A stretch of 64,000 nt of DNA from Prevotella sp. UBA6994 (lineage in GTDB: Bacteria; Bacteroidota; Bacteroidia; Bacteroidales; Bacteroidaceae), in contig DJXW01000034.1 in assembly GCA_002449845.1 (NCBI GenBank), positions 210,009-274,008 of the forward strand, read 5' to 3'. Shown here piece after piece: positions 45,624 to 55,045 of this stretch; position 1 is the stretch's first letter, and every line of letters begins with the position of its first letter. A model generated the notes under the pieces. The model did not search any database and had not been told where the DNA came from. It saw nothing but the letters and a program-made list of their open reading frames with translations. The translations under genes and the position numbers were made by a program.

Positions 45624-46967
45624 ATGGTTTCGTTAAAAGAAAAAATAGGCTATGCGCTTGGTGACGCTGCCGCTGGTGGTATTACGTGGAAAATCATGTC
45701 TATTGCCTTTCCACTTTTCTTCACCAATGTTTTTGGATTGACTGTTGCTGATACGGCAACCTTGATGCTGATTGCACGTATGTTTGACGTGGTGACCGAC
45801 CCGCTCATGGGTAGTCTGGCTGACCGTACGCAATCACGATGGGGAACGTATCGTCCTTGGCTTATCTTTGGCGCTGTTCCATTGGGGCTTATATTTGCGT
45901 TGTTGCTGTACACTCCCGACTTCGGTCCAGTGGGTAAGCGTATCTATGCCTACACTCTGTATCTGTTGATGATGGCTGTCTATACGGCTGTCAACGTTCC
46001 TTACGGTTCGTTGCTTGGCGTGATGACCGACAATGACAATGAGAAAAACCAATTCTCTTCTTTCCGTATGGTGGGAGCTTACGCAATGGGATTTATCACC
46101 CTGCTTTCTTTCCCATATCTGCAAAAGATGGTTGGCGGTTCTGACGCTCATCAATATGCTGTACTTGGTGCAGGATTCGGCTTGTTGGCAACGCTTATGA
46201 CATTGGCGTGCGGATTCTTAACCAAGGAACGTCTCAAGCCGGTACGTGCCGAGAAGTTTTCTTTCCGTCCGTTCGTTGACTTGTTCAAGAACAAGCCTTG
46301 GATTTACCTCACCCTCATTGGTATCTGTACCAATTTCTTCAATGGTTTCCGTTATGCAGTAGCTGGTTATCTGCTCGAATATTGCTTACATGGAGACGTT
46401 ACGGTAAGTGGATTGATTATCAATTACACGGTGTTTATGACCTTCGGTGAGGTAACCTGTATGATATTCGGTGGCGTTTCTCCAAAGTTTACCGAATGGG
46501 TTGGCTCTAAATGCAAGGCATTTACCATAGCTGCATTGATTTGTGTGGTATTTTCCGTGGCATTCTTCTTCATTCCCATGGATCCCGCGTACATTTGGGT
46601 AATGGTTGCCGTAGTTGTTCTTACATCTGTTGGCGTTGGCTTGTACTCACCATTGCTTTGGTCTATGTATGCAGACGTTGCCGACTATGCTACAGAGAAA
46701 AACGGAACATCCTCTACGGGTCTTATCTTCTCGTCTGGTACGATGGCTCAGAAGTTTGGAACGGCCATCTCAGGTTCACTTGTTGCCTTGTTCCTTGGTT
46801 TATCAGGTTTTATTTCTGGAACTGACCCAGTAACTGGGCAAACCATCATTACCATTACTAATGAGGAATCAGTGAGAAGCATGATTTGGTCATTGTTTTC
46901 TTTGTTCCCAGCTGCTATTGCTCTGATAATGGTTTATTTGATTTATAAATATCCTATCAAGAAATAA
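45624..46967 (+). CDS. GPH-family sugar:cation symporter (mannobiose uptake)
   Basis: A 447-residue inner-membrane MFS/GPH protein from ATG 45624, with about 12 hydrophobic segments. It opens VSLKEKIGYALGDAAAGGITW, the glycoside-pentoside-hexuronide family start, followed by the MLIARMFDVVTDPLMG block and ADRTQSRWGTYRPWL loop. In this operon it most likely brings in mannobiose or mannosylglucose. The GH130 stop is one base before, and the epimerase start one base after it, so all are tightly packed. An in-frame start at 45600 overlaps GH130 and is less likely. Confidence 0.92.
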   Translation: MVSLKEKIGYALGDAAAGGITWKIMSIAFPLFFTNVFGLTVADTATLMLIARMFDVVTDPLMGSLADRTQSRWGTYRPWLIFGAVPLGLIFALLLYTPDFGPVGKRIYAYTLYLLMMAVYTAVNVPYGSLLGVMTDNDNEKNQFSSFRMVGAYAMGFITLLSFPYLQKMVGGSDAHQYAVLGAGFGLLATLMTLACGFLTKERLKPVRAEKFSFRPFVDLFKNKPWIYLTLIGICTNFFNGFRYAVAGYLLEYCLHGDVTVSGLIINYTVFMTFGEVTCMIFGGVSPKFTEWVGSKCKAFTIAALICVVFSVAFFFIPMDPAYIWVMVAVVVLTSVGVGLYSPLLWSMYADVADYATEKNGTSSTGLIFSSGTMAQKFGTAISGSLVALFLGLSGFISGTDPVTGQTIITITNEESVRSMIWSLFSLFPAAIALIMVYLIYKYPIKK

Positions 46968-46968
46968 G

Positions 46969-48246
46969 ATGTGTAAGATAGAAACGTTGAAACAAGAAAT
47001 GCAGGATGTACTCACTCAAAACATCCTGCCTTTTTGGCTCAATAAGATGATTGACCATGAAAACGGAGGATTTTATGGTCGGATGGACGGACATGGTGTT
47101 TTATTTCCTCATGCAGAAAAGGGTGCTATACTCAATGCACGAATACTTTGGGCGTTTTCAGCAGCCTATCGCGTCTTGCATCATCCAGAATATCTTGAAG
47201 CTGCTAAAAGAGCAAAAGACTATATCTTTGAACATTTCATTGATAAAGAACATGGTGGTGTCTATTGGAGTGTAGATTATAAAGGAAATCCTCTCGACAC
47301 GAAGAAACAGTTCTATGCCATTGGCTTTGTCATATATGGGATGTCTGAATTTGCTCGTGCTACCGGCGATCGTGAGGCATTAGAATGCGCTCTGCAATTA
47401 TTCGAGTGTATAGAAGAACATGCTTTTGATCATGAAAACAATGGGTATATCGAAGCTTGTAGTCGAGATTGGAAACCTATTGCTGACATGCGTTTGTCGG
47501 AACTTGATGCAAACTATCCCAAATCACAGAATACTCATTTGCATATCATAGAACCCTACACCAATTTATTCCGTTGTTTAAAGGAGTTACAGGCTTCTGA
47601 ATCATGCAATTATGTGCCTGCAATCGGAGCTGTGCTTCCTGTTACTATCACCGTTCCAAATGAAACAATCAATAGGGTAGAGGCTGCCTTGCGCAATCTC
47701 ATATTCATATTTACGGATAAAATATTGAATCCTGAAACCCATCATCTGGATCTTTTCTTCGAAAATGATTGGACTCGTGGAGCTGGACAATTGGAGAGTT
47801 ATGGACATGATATTGAATGTTCTTGGCTCATGCATGAAGCCGCTTTGGTACTCGGCGACAAAGATGTTTTAGCTAAAGTTGAACCCATCGTCCAACTTGT
47901 TGCTAAAGCTTCAGAGAAAGGTCTCAATCCCGATGGTTCTATGATTCATGAGGCAAATCTCGACACTGGTTATATAGATAGCGATTTGCATTGGTGGGTT
48001 CAAGCTGAAAATGTTGTAGGATGGTTTAACATTTATCAACATTTCGGTAATCAATCAGCTTTGGAAAAAGCATTGGCTGGTTGGCAATATATTAAGGATT
48101 ATCTTATAGACTATAAAGACGGTGAATGGTATTGGAGTCGTCATAAAGATGGTTCACTTAATATGGAAGATGACAAAGCAGGATTTTGGAAATGTCCTTA
48201 CCACAACAGTCGTATGTGTCTGGAACTGATAGAAAGAATGAATTAA
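46969..48246 (+). CDS. Mannobiose/cellobiose 2-epimerase (AGE family)
   Basis: A 425-residue (alpha/alpha)6-barrel protein. It begins like cellobiose 2-epimerases: ILPFWLNKMIDHENGGFYGRMDGHG, then EKGAILNARILWAFSAAYR, HGGVYWSVDYKGNP, and HDIECSWLMHEAAL, with His in the positions expected for the two-base mechanism. It converts mannobiose to mannosylglucose, the substrate of the GH130 phosphorylase in the same operon. Last gene of the mannan unit, with a terminator after it. Cellobiose may also be accepted. Confidence 0.92.
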   Translation: MCKIETLKQEMQDVLTQNILPFWLNKMIDHENGGFYGRMDGHGVLFPHAEKGAILNARILWAFSAAYRVLHHPEYLEAAKRAKDYIFEHFIDKEHGGVYWSVDYKGNPLDTKKQFYAIGFVIYGMSEFARATGDREALECALQLFECIEEHAFDHENNGYIEACSRDWKPIADMRLSELDANYPKSQNTHLHIIEPYTNLFRCLKELQASESCNYVPAIGAVLPVTITVPNETINRVEAALRNLIFIFTDKILNPETHHLDLFFENDWTRGAGQLESYGHDIECSWLMHEAALVLGDKDVLAKVEPIVQLVAKASEKGLNPDGSMIHEANLDTGYIDSDLHWWVQAENVVGWFNIYQHFGNQSALEKALAGWQYIKDYLIDYKDGEWYWSRHKDGSLNMEDDKAGFWKCPYHNSRMCLELIERMN

Positions 48247-48265
48247 TTCCCCCTTATAATTCATC

Positions 48266-48310
48266 AACAAACCTCGACCATGCAATTCCTTTGCAAGGCC
48301 GAGGTTTGTT
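48266..48310 (+). terminator. Rho-independent terminator after the mannan operon
   Basis: AACAAACCTCG (48266-48276) pairs perfectly with 48300-48310, with a 23-base loop, then an A/T-rich run (ATTGTTATTTT). It begins 20 bases after the epimerase stop. Confidence 0.8.
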
Positions 48311-48374
48311 ATTGTTATTTTAGAGAACGTTCTATAATTATCCCACTACCAAAGAAATGTCAGTAAAATGTCAC

Positions 48375-48628
48375 AAAAACGGCTTAAAATACGGCGTTTT
48401 TTTCGAGTAAACTTTCCGTGGCTACAAAAAACCTCGTTTTTTTGCATTTTTATATTTACTTGATATACAGCGTGTTATTAAATAATAGCATTTTCTGATT
48501 TATAAAAAACAAGTATTTATAGGCATAAAAAACATGTTTTTGGAACCCGTAAACATATTATTTGAGCACAATAACTATATGAGTTACGCTCGTAACTATA
48601 TATTTGGCGTGCGTAACTCATATAGTTA
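48375..48628. repeat. Dispersed intergenic palindromic element, copy 3 (before thrA)
   Basis: In the 685-base gap between the mannan operon and thrA. AAAAACGGCT at 48375 lies 197 bases before the core TAACTATATGAGTTA (48572-48586), exactly the distance in copy 1. AACATATTATTTGAGC (48552-48567) is identical to copy 1. A second core TAACTCATATAGTTA (48614-48628) is its reverse complement, making a 17-base inverted repeat with a 25-base spacer. Apart from a terminator and the thrA promoter, nothing else was seen in the gap. Confidence 0.75.
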
Positions 48629-48851
48629 TGAGAAAAAACACATTATTTCATCACTCATAATACAATATTTGGTCTTCGTTTATTCTGGAACGAGAAAAAT
48701 GGTGGATGCTTTTTTGTCAAATATAATTAAAGTTTATTACCTATAAACATAAATTTCACATAATCGGCATTATGATAAATAAGAAAAGATTATTATCTAA
48801 CAATTAAGAAAATATTAGAGACAGAATGTTTATAATGTAAAAAAATATAAG

Positions 48852-48859
48852 TATCTTTG
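48852..48859 (+). promoter_or_regulatory. -7 box (TATCTTTG) of the threonine operon
   Basis: TATCTTTG, 72 bases before the thrA start. TTTA at 48829-48832 is 19 bases upstream, a near match to TTTG. No leader peptide with Thr/Ile codon runs and no attenuator hairpin was found in the leader. Confidence 0.6.
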
Positions 48860-48931
48860 CAAAAATTTTCTCTTACCCACTATTGTTGGAGAATTATAAA
48901 TTAAATCGAAGAATAACACCGTTATAAGATA

Positions 48932-51364
48932 ATGAAGGTTTTAAAGTTTGGCGGAACGTCAGTTGGATCTGTAGATAGTATTCTTAGCTTAAAGAAGATT
49001 GTTGAGGATGAAGCAACAAATCAGGAAATTGTTGTCGTTGTGAGTGCATTAGGTGGAATCACCGATAAATTAATTGCCACTTCTAATCTGGCACTCAAAG
49101 GTGACGAATCATGGAAAGATGAGTTTGACGGTATTGTCAAACGACATCACACGATGATAGACACCATCATTACCGATACAAGCAGGTCGAAAGAATTGGT
49201 AAAAATCATCGACTCACTGTTTGAGCAATTACACAGCATTTTCTACGGTGTTTTCTTGATTCACGATTTAAGCAAGAAAACGATGGACGCAATCGTCAGC
49301 TATGGCGAACGACTGAGTTCTTATATCGTAACAGCCTTGATTCCTGGTGCCGTGAGAAAAAATTCCCGCGATTTCATCAGAACTGAAAAGAAAAACGGTA
49401 AGCATACGCTCGACAGCGAACTAACTTATCGCCTCGTGCGTGAGTCTTTCCAAGACATACCAAGGATTTCTATTGTTCCAGGATTTATCGGTCGCGACCG
49501 TAAGACAATGGAAACCACCAACTTAGGACGTGGTGGTAGTGATTATACCGCTGCCATTATCGCTGCTGCATTAGATGCTGAAATCCTTGAGATTTGGACT
49601 GATGTTGACGGTTTCATGACCGCTGACCCCAAAATCATCAAGACTGCATACACCATCAACGAATTGAGCTATGTGGAAGCGATGGAGCTTTGCAACTTTG
49701 GAGCCAAAGTGATTTACCCCCCTACCATCTACCCCGTTTGCGTCAAGAACATTCCCATCAAGGTAAAGAATACATTCAACCCACAAGGTGCAGGAACAAT
49801 CATCAAAGAAAAGATTGACAACGACCAGAAACCTATCAAGGGTATTTCGAGCATTAGCGGCACTACGCTGATTACGGTGACAGGTCTTTCCATGGTAGGT
49901 GTGATTGGCGTTAACCGCAGAATCTTCACCACCCTTGCTGACAACGGCATTTCCGTGTTCTTGGTTTCCCAAGCATCTTCAGAAAACTCTACGTCTATTG
50001 GCGTGAGAGACGAAGACAAAGACGAAGCTATCCGAGTGTTAAACAATGAGTTCTCCAAGGAAATAGAGACTGGCGCCATGTTCCCCATGATGGCAGAGAG
50101 CAATCTTGCCACCATCGCCATTGTCGGCGAAAACATGAAACACACGCCTGGTATTGCCGGTAAGTTGTTTGGCACGTTGGGAAGAAGTGGTATCAGCGTT
50201 ATTGCGTGTGCTCAAGGTGCATCAGAGACCAATATCTCTTTCGTTGTTGACGGCAATTTCTTACGTAAGTCGCTCAACGTATTGCACGATTCGTTCTTCC
50301 TTTCTGAATACAAGGTGCTCAATTTGTTCATCTGTGGCGTAGGAACCGTAGGTAGCAAGCTCATCGAGCAAATTCGTTCCCAGTATGAAGAACTAAAACA
50401 ACATAGTAGGTTGAAGTTGAACGTGGTTGGTATTGCCACGTCTAAGAAAGCCATCTTCTCACGAGATGGAATAGACCTTGACAACTATCGTGAGGCATTG
50501 GCAGCATCAAGTTCAAACGTGGAAACACTTCGCGACAGCATTATCAACATGAACATTTTCAACAGTGTTTTTGTGGATTGTACGGCAAGCAAGGAGATTT
50601 CCGCACTTTACCAAGTCTTCTTAGAGCATAACATCAGTGTGATTGCAGCCAACAAGATAGCCGCATCGTCTGCTTACGAAGATTACGTGAAGTTGAAACA
50701 AACAGCCTTGACACGTGGTGTAAAATTCCGTTTCGAGACAAACGTAGGAGCAGGATTACCTATCATCGGAACTATCAACGACTTGCGCAATTCCGGCGAC
50801 AAGATACTGAAGATTGAGGCTGTGCTCAGTGGAACGCTCAACTTCATATTCAATGAGCTCTCCCCCACCGTTCCGTTCTCTAAAGCCGTGCGCATGGCAA
50901 AAGATGAGGGATATAGTGAACCTGACCCACGTATCGACTTGAGCGGAAAAGACGTGGTGAGAAAGTTGGTCATCTTGGCAAGAGAGGCTGGTTATCGTGT
51001 AGAGCAAGAAGACGTAGAGAAACACCTGTTTGTTCCCGATTCATATTTTGAGGGAACGTTGGACGATTTCTGGAAAAACCTGCCTCAGTTAGATGCTGAT
51101 TTCAACAAACGCCTCGAAAGAATGAATGCAGAGAACAAGCGTTGGAGATTTGTTGCCAAACTGGAAAACGGAAAGACAAGTGTACAACTTTGTGAGATAG
51201 AGAACGGTCATCCTTTCTACAACCTGAAAGGAAGCAACAACATCGTGTTGCTTACCACTGAGCGTTACAAAGAGTTCCCCATGCTCATTCAAGGGTACGG
51301 AGCCGGTGCCAGTGTTACGGCTGCGGGAGTTTTTGCCAATATCATGTCAATAGCCAATATATAA
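48932..51364 (+). CDS. thrA: Bifunctional aspartokinase / homoserine dehydrogenase
   Basis: An 810-residue fusion. The N-terminal aspartokinase starts MKVLKFGGTSVGS and has GRGGSDYTAAIIAAALDAE; two ACT modules lie around residues 310-460 (GVIGVNRRIFTTLADNGISV), likely threonine-sensing. The C-terminal homoserine dehydrogenase starts near residue 468 (FICGVGTVGSKLIEQI, NAD(P)-binding) and includes the catalytic-region block GLPIIGTINDLRNSGD and GTLNFIFNEL. It supplies homoserine for threonine. First gene of thrA-(apgM-like)-thrC, with an 11-base gap. Confidence 0.96.
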   Translation: MKVLKFGGTSVGSVDSILSLKKIVEDEATNQEIVVVVSALGGITDKLIATSNLALKGDESWKDEFDGIVKRHHTMIDTIITDTSRSKELVKIIDSLFEQLHSIFYGVFLIHDLSKKTMDAIVSYGERLSSYIVTALIPGAVRKNSRDFIRTEKKNGKHTLDSELTYRLVRESFQDIPRISIVPGFIGRDRKTMETTNLGRGGSDYTAAIIAAALDAEILEIWTDVDGFMTADPKIIKTAYTINELSYVEAMELCNFGAKVIYPPTIYPVCVKNIPIKVKNTFNPQGAGTIIKEKIDNDQKPIKGISSISGTTLITVTGLSMVGVIGVNRRIFTTLADNGISVFLVSQASSENSTSIGVRDEDKDEAIRVLNNEFSKEIETGAMFPMMAESNLATIAIVGENMKHTPGIAGKLFGTLGRSGISVIACAQGASETNISFVVDGNFLRKSLNVLHDSFFLSEYKVLNLFICGVGTVGSKLIEQIRSQYEELKQHSRLKLNVVGIATSKKAIFSRDGIDLDNYREALAASSSNVETLRDSIINMNIFNSVFVDCTASKEISALYQVFLEHNISVIAANKIAASSAYEDYVKLKQTALTRGVKFRFETNVGAGLPIIGTINDLRNSGDKILKIEAVLSGTLNFIFNELSPTVPFSKAVRMAKDEGYSEPDPRIDLSGKDVVRKLVILAREAGYRVEQEDVEKHLFVPDSYFEGTLDDFWKNLPQLDADFNKRLERMNAENKRWRFVAKLENGKTSVQLCEIENGHPFYNLKGSNNIVLLTTERYKEFPMLIQGYGAGASVTAAGVFANIMSIANI

Positions 51365-51375
51365 ATTAGACTTTC

Positions 51376-52617
51376 ATGAAACACATTATTATATTAGGAG
51401 ACGGTATGGCCGACCATGCGATAGAGCGACTCGGCGGTAAGACTCCTTTGCAATTTGCCCAAACGCCATACATGGATAAGTTGGCAAGCGAAGGCAGATG
51501 TGGCAGAGTGGTTACCGTTCCAGAGGGATTCAGCCCTGGCTCAGAAGTTGCCAACACAGCCATACTCGGTTACGATTTAAATGAAGTGTATGAGGGAAGA
51601 GGTCCCTTAGAAGCCGCATCCATCGGTTACGAAATGGAAGCAGACGACTTGGCTCTTCGCTGCAATATCATTTCCCTGAAAGACGGAAAGATTATCACCC
51701 ATAATGGCGGCAACCTGCAAACGGAAGACGCACGGATATTGATTGATTATCTCAACGAACATTTGGGAAACGAACGTGTACGGTTTATCTCCGGCATTCA
51801 ATATCGCCACTTGCTTGTCATCAAAGGTGGCAACAAAAACATTGAATGCGCCCCACCCCACGACCATCCCAATGAGGAATGGAAGGGATTGTTGGTGAAG
51901 CCCATCAATAACGCGACCGACGAACACCCTACCCTGCTCTCCGCACAAGAAACAGCAGACTTGCTGAACGACTTGATTTTGAAATCACAACCTTTGCTCG
52001 AAGCTCATATATATAATAAGGAACGCGCAAAGGAAGGCAAATTGACGGCTAATTCCATTTGGCCGTGGAGTGGTGGATATCGTCCTTCCATGCAGCCCAT
52101 CACTTCCATCTATCCACAAATCAAGAGCGGCGCTGTCATTACCGCCGTTGACTTGATTCGAGGCATTGGCCACTATGCTGGTTTACGCACCATCAACGTG
52201 AAAGGAGCCACCGGTCTTGCTGATACCAATTACGAAGGAAAAGCACAAGCAGCCATTGACGCATTGAAGACAGATGATTTCGTCTTCGTACATGTAGAGG
52301 CAAGCGACGAGGCTGGGCATGATGGCGACTTAGACTTGAAGATTAAGACCATTGAATACTTAGACAGTAGAATCATTCAACCAATCTACGAGGCGGTAAC
52401 GCAATTCAATGAACCCGTTTGCATCGTGGTGCTGCCCGATCATCCTACCCCCGTGGAAATCCGTACTCACGTAAGCGAGCCCGTTCCATTTCTTGTATGG
52501 CATCAGGGAATAAAACCCGATGAAGTGAAAAGATACGATGAGGTGAGTTGCGTGTCAGGTAGTTTTGGCTTATTGAGATTACAAGAGTTCATGCAAACAT
52601 TGATGAAAATAGAATAA
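51376..52617 (+). CDS. Phosphoglycerate mutase-like (ApgM) protein, likely homoserine kinase (ThrB2-type)
   Basis: A 413-residue member of the alkaline-phosphatase superfamily. ILGDGMAD (metal-binding Asp9) and FSPGSEVANTAILGYD (nucleophile Ser56) match cofactor-independent phosphoglycerate mutases of the archaeal ApgM type, as does VHVEASDEAGHDGD. It stands between thrA and thrC where thrB belongs, with gaps of 11 and two bases, and no GHMP homoserine kinase is present nearby. ApgM-like proteins in this setting have been proposed, and for a Bacteroides member reported, to act as homoserine kinases (from memory). Homoserine kinase is thus the preferred call; PGM activity remains possible. Confidence 0.85.
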   Translation: MKHIIILGDGMADHAIERLGGKTPLQFAQTPYMDKLASEGRCGRVVTVPEGFSPGSEVANTAILGYDLNEVYEGRGPLEAASIGYEMEADDLALRCNIISLKDGKIITHNGGNLQTEDARILIDYLNEHLGNERVRFISGIQYRHLLVIKGGNKNIECAPPHDHPNEEWKGLLVKPINNATDEHPTLLSAQETADLLNDLILKSQPLLEAHIYNKERAKEGKLTANSIWPWSGGYRPSMQPITSIYPQIKSGAVITAVDLIRGIGHYAGLRTINVKGATGLADTNYEGKAQAAIDALKTDDFVFVHVEASDEAGHDGDLDLKIKTIEYLDSRIIQPIYEAVTQFNEPVCIVVLPDHPTPVEIRTHVSEPVPFLVWHQGIKPDEVKRYDEVSCVSGSFGLLRLQEFMQTLMKIE

Positions 52618-52619
52618 CC

Positions 52620-53921
52620 ATGAAATATTACAGTACAAACAAGAATGCTCCTATAGCCGATTTGCACAAGGCTGTAGTAAAGGGATTGGCAGAAGACAGA
52701 GGCTTGTATATGCCTGAGCAAATCAAGATGTTGCCCCAGTCATTCTTTGACCATATCCAAGACATGTCTTTCCAAGAATTATCCTACGTTGTGGCTGATG
52801 CCTTCTTCGGTGAGGATGTGGAAAAGGAAGCCTTGAAACAGATTGTTTACGATACATTGTCGTTTGAGACTCCTGTAGTGCAAGTTGACGAACGCATCTA
52901 TTCTTTAGAGCTTTTCCACGGTCCTACATTGGCTTTCAAGGATGTAGGTGCTCGTTTTATGGCTCGACTGTTGCAATATTTCATTCGTCAGGAGGGCAAC
53001 GAGCAGGTAAATGTGCTGGTAGCCACTTCTGGTGATACGGGATCAGCCGTGGCGAATGGCTTCTTGGGAGTTGACGGAATCCATGTCTATGTATTATATC
53101 CCAAAGGGAAGGTCAGCAAGATACAAGAGAGCCAGTTTACCACATTAGGCAAAAACATCACAGCCATTGAGGTAGATGGAGTGTTTGACGATTGTCAGGC
53201 ATTGGTGAAGAGTGCTTTTATGGATGAGGAACTCAACAAGCACATGAAGTTAACGTCTGCCAATTCCATCAACGTAGCTCGATTCCTGCCCCAGGCATTT
53301 TATTATTTTAACGCCTACGCACAGATGAAGAAGTTGGGTAAGGCTGACCAATTGGTGATGTGTGTACCAAGTGGTAATTTCGGAAACATCACGGCTGCTT
53401 TGTTCGGCCATCAGATGGGACTTCCCATCAAGAGATTTATCGCTGCCAACAACGCCAATGACATCTTCTACAATTACTTGCAAACGGGAATCTACGACCC
53501 CAAGCCCAGCAAGCAAACATTAGCCAACGCTATGGACGTAGGCAATCCCAGCAACTTCGCACGTATCTACGACCTCTACGGAGGTTCGCACGAGAAAGTG
53601 ACAAGTCTGATCTCTGGCGCAACTTACTCCGATGACCAAATTCGCGAGACCCTGTTGTCATGCTATCAACAAACGGGATACATACTTGACCCACATGGTA
53701 CTTGTGGTTATCGTGCTTTACAAGAGGGCTTGCAAGAGGGCGAATATGGCGTTTTCTGCGAAACGGCTCATCCCGCAAAGTTTAAGGAAACCGTTGATTC
53801 CATCACTCATGGCGACGTAGAAATTCCCGAAAGACTGGCTGCCTTTATGAGAGGAAAGAAGGAGAGTGTACCTATGTCGAAAGACTTCAACGACTTCAAG
53901 GCATTCTTACTGTCGAAATGA
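52620..53921 (+). CDS. thrC: Threonine synthase
   Basis: A 433-residue PLP enzyme that converts O-phosphohomoserine to threonine. ELFHGPTLAFKDVGARF holds the Schiff-base Lys107, and VATSGDTGSAVANGF the phosphate-binding loop. The N terminus MKYYSTNKNAPIADLHKAVVKG is typical of the group with the Bacteroidota and E. coli enzymes. It starts two bases after the ApgM-like gene and ends with a strong terminator. Confidence 0.96.
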   Translation: MKYYSTNKNAPIADLHKAVVKGLAEDRGLYMPEQIKMLPQSFFDHIQDMSFQELSYVVADAFFGEDVEKEALKQIVYDTLSFETPVVQVDERIYSLELFHGPTLAFKDVGARFMARLLQYFIRQEGNEQVNVLVATSGDTGSAVANGFLGVDGIHVYVLYPKGKVSKIQESQFTTLGKNITAIEVDGVFDDCQALVKSAFMDEELNKHMKLTSANSINVARFLPQAFYYFNAYAQMKKLGKADQLVMCVPSGNFGNITAALFGHQMGLPIKRFIAANNANDIFYNYLQTGIYDPKPSKQTLANAMDVGNPSNFARIYDLYGGSHEKVTSLISGATYSDDQIRETLLSCYQQTGYILDPHGTCGYRALQEGLQEGEYGVFCETAHPAKFKETVDSITHGDVEIPERLAAFMRGKKESVPMSKDFNDFKAFLLSK

Positions 53922-53930
53922 AATAAATGA

Positions 53931-53972
53931 AGGCTGATGATGGCAGGTAAACCACGTCAGCCTCTTTTTTTT
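53931..53972 (+). terminator. Rho-independent terminator after thrC
   Basis: AGGCTGA (53931-53937) pairs with TCAGCCT (53957-53963), supported inside by TGG/CCA, and is followed by nine T residues. It lies ten bases past the thrC stop. Confidence 0.85.
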
Positions 53973-54026
53973 TCAAAATCTCCAAGAATTTGTTGACAAA
54001 TTAGTTGCTATTCAATATTTATTTAG

Positions 54027-54034
54027 TAAATTTG
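54027..54034 (+). promoter_or_regulatory. -7 box (TAAATTTG) of the lplA-gcv operon
   Basis: TAAATTTG, 28 bases before the GTG start of lplA. GTTG at 54004-54007, 19 bases upstream, is a near match to TTTG. No glycine riboswitch-like structure was recognised in this short leader. Confidence 0.5.
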
Positions 54035-54062
54035 CAAAATAAAAGCAGTAATTTCATAAGAC

Positions 54063-55040
54063 GTGATTCATATTACCTTGCCTATAACTGAGACGAGACG
54101 CCTAAGCTTCTATTTAGCAATGGAAGAGTATGTGGCTCGCTGTCTTGATATTGCTGATGATTGCTTTTTCTTGTGGCAGGTAAATCCGTCGGTCATCTTC
54201 GGCAGAAACCAATTGATAGAAAACGAAGTGAACTTAGATTACTGCAAGGCTAATCAGATAGAGACATATCGCAGGAAGAGTGGCGGTGGCTGCGTCTATG
54301 CAGACATGAGCAACGTGATGTTTTCGTATATCACACACGATGAGAACGTGAATCTCACGTTTAATCGTTACATCAACCTCCTGGTCTTCATGCTTTTCAA
54401 ATTGGGCATTGATGCGAAAGCCAATGGAAGAAATGACATTCTGATTGACGGGAAAAAAGTGTCGGGCAATGCGTTCTATCACATCCCTCATCATAGTATC
54501 GTACACGGAACGATGTTGTATGATACCAATATGCAACACATGGTGGGAAGCATCACACCGACCAACGAGAAACTTGTCAGTAAAGGTGTGGAAAGTGTTC
54601 GCCAGCGCATTGCCTTACTCAAAGACTACACCACTCTGTCTTTGGAAGAATTGAAGGCATTTGCCATTCACCAACTGTGTAACGATTCCTTCTCTCTGAA
54701 CGAGAAAGACATCATGCGGATTGAACAAATTGAAAAGGAATATCTCACGGATGAGTTTATCTATGGTCGTAATCCGCGTTATTCCATCGTCAAGAAACAT
54801 CGGTTGGAAGGTGTGGGCGACTTTGAAATAAGGATTGAACTGAAGAACCAAATCATCAAGCAGGTCAATATCATGGGCGACTTCTTCCTTCTTGGAGACA
54901 TCGACAAAGAATTACTCATGCCTCTGCGCAACGTTGCTTACAATCAGGAAGCAGTGAGCCAAGCCCTCCCCCACTCCGTGAGTGACATCATCATGAATCT
55001 GAATAAAACTGACTTATTATATATGTTATTTAAAGACTAA
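54063..55040 (+). CDS. lplA: Lipoate-protein ligase
   Basis: A 325-residue enzyme that attaches lipoate to the GcvH lysine. The start is GTG 54063: residues before the next Met (MEEYVARC) are conserved N-terminal family sequence (IHITLPITETRRLSFYLA). ETYRRKSGGGCVYADMSN is the lipoyl-AMP loop, then NGRNDILIDGKKVSGNA with the catalytic Lys. A C-terminal accessory domain begins near residue 245. It leads the glycine cleavage genes, five bases before gcvT, so the modifying enzyme is made with its target. Confidence 0.92.
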   Translation: MIHITLPITETRRLSFYLAMEEYVARCLDIADDCFFLWQVNPSVIFGRNQLIENEVNLDYCKANQIETYRRKSGGGCVYADMSNVMFSYITHDENVNLTFNRYINLLVFMLFKLGIDAKANGRNDILIDGKKVSGNAFYHIPHHSIVHGTMLYDTNMQHMVGSITPTNEKLVSKGVESVRQRIALLKDYTTLSLEELKAFAIHQLCNDSFSLNEKDIMRIEQIEKEYLTDEFIYGRNPRYSIVKKHRLEGVGDFEIRIELKNQIIKQVNIMGDFFLLGDIDKELLMPLRNVAYNQEAVSQALPHSVSDIIMNLNKTDLLYMLFKD

Positions 55041-55045
55041 AGATT

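Noticed and set aside
48860..48931. Attenuator or riboswitch in the thrA leader
   Set aside because: The 72-base leader has no Thr/Ile-rich small frame and no terminator-like hairpin.
53993..54026. Sigma-70 type TTGACA box before lplA
   Set aside because: TTGACA is present by chance; the host sigma factor recognises TTTG/TAnnTTTG and no matching -10 lies at the right distance.
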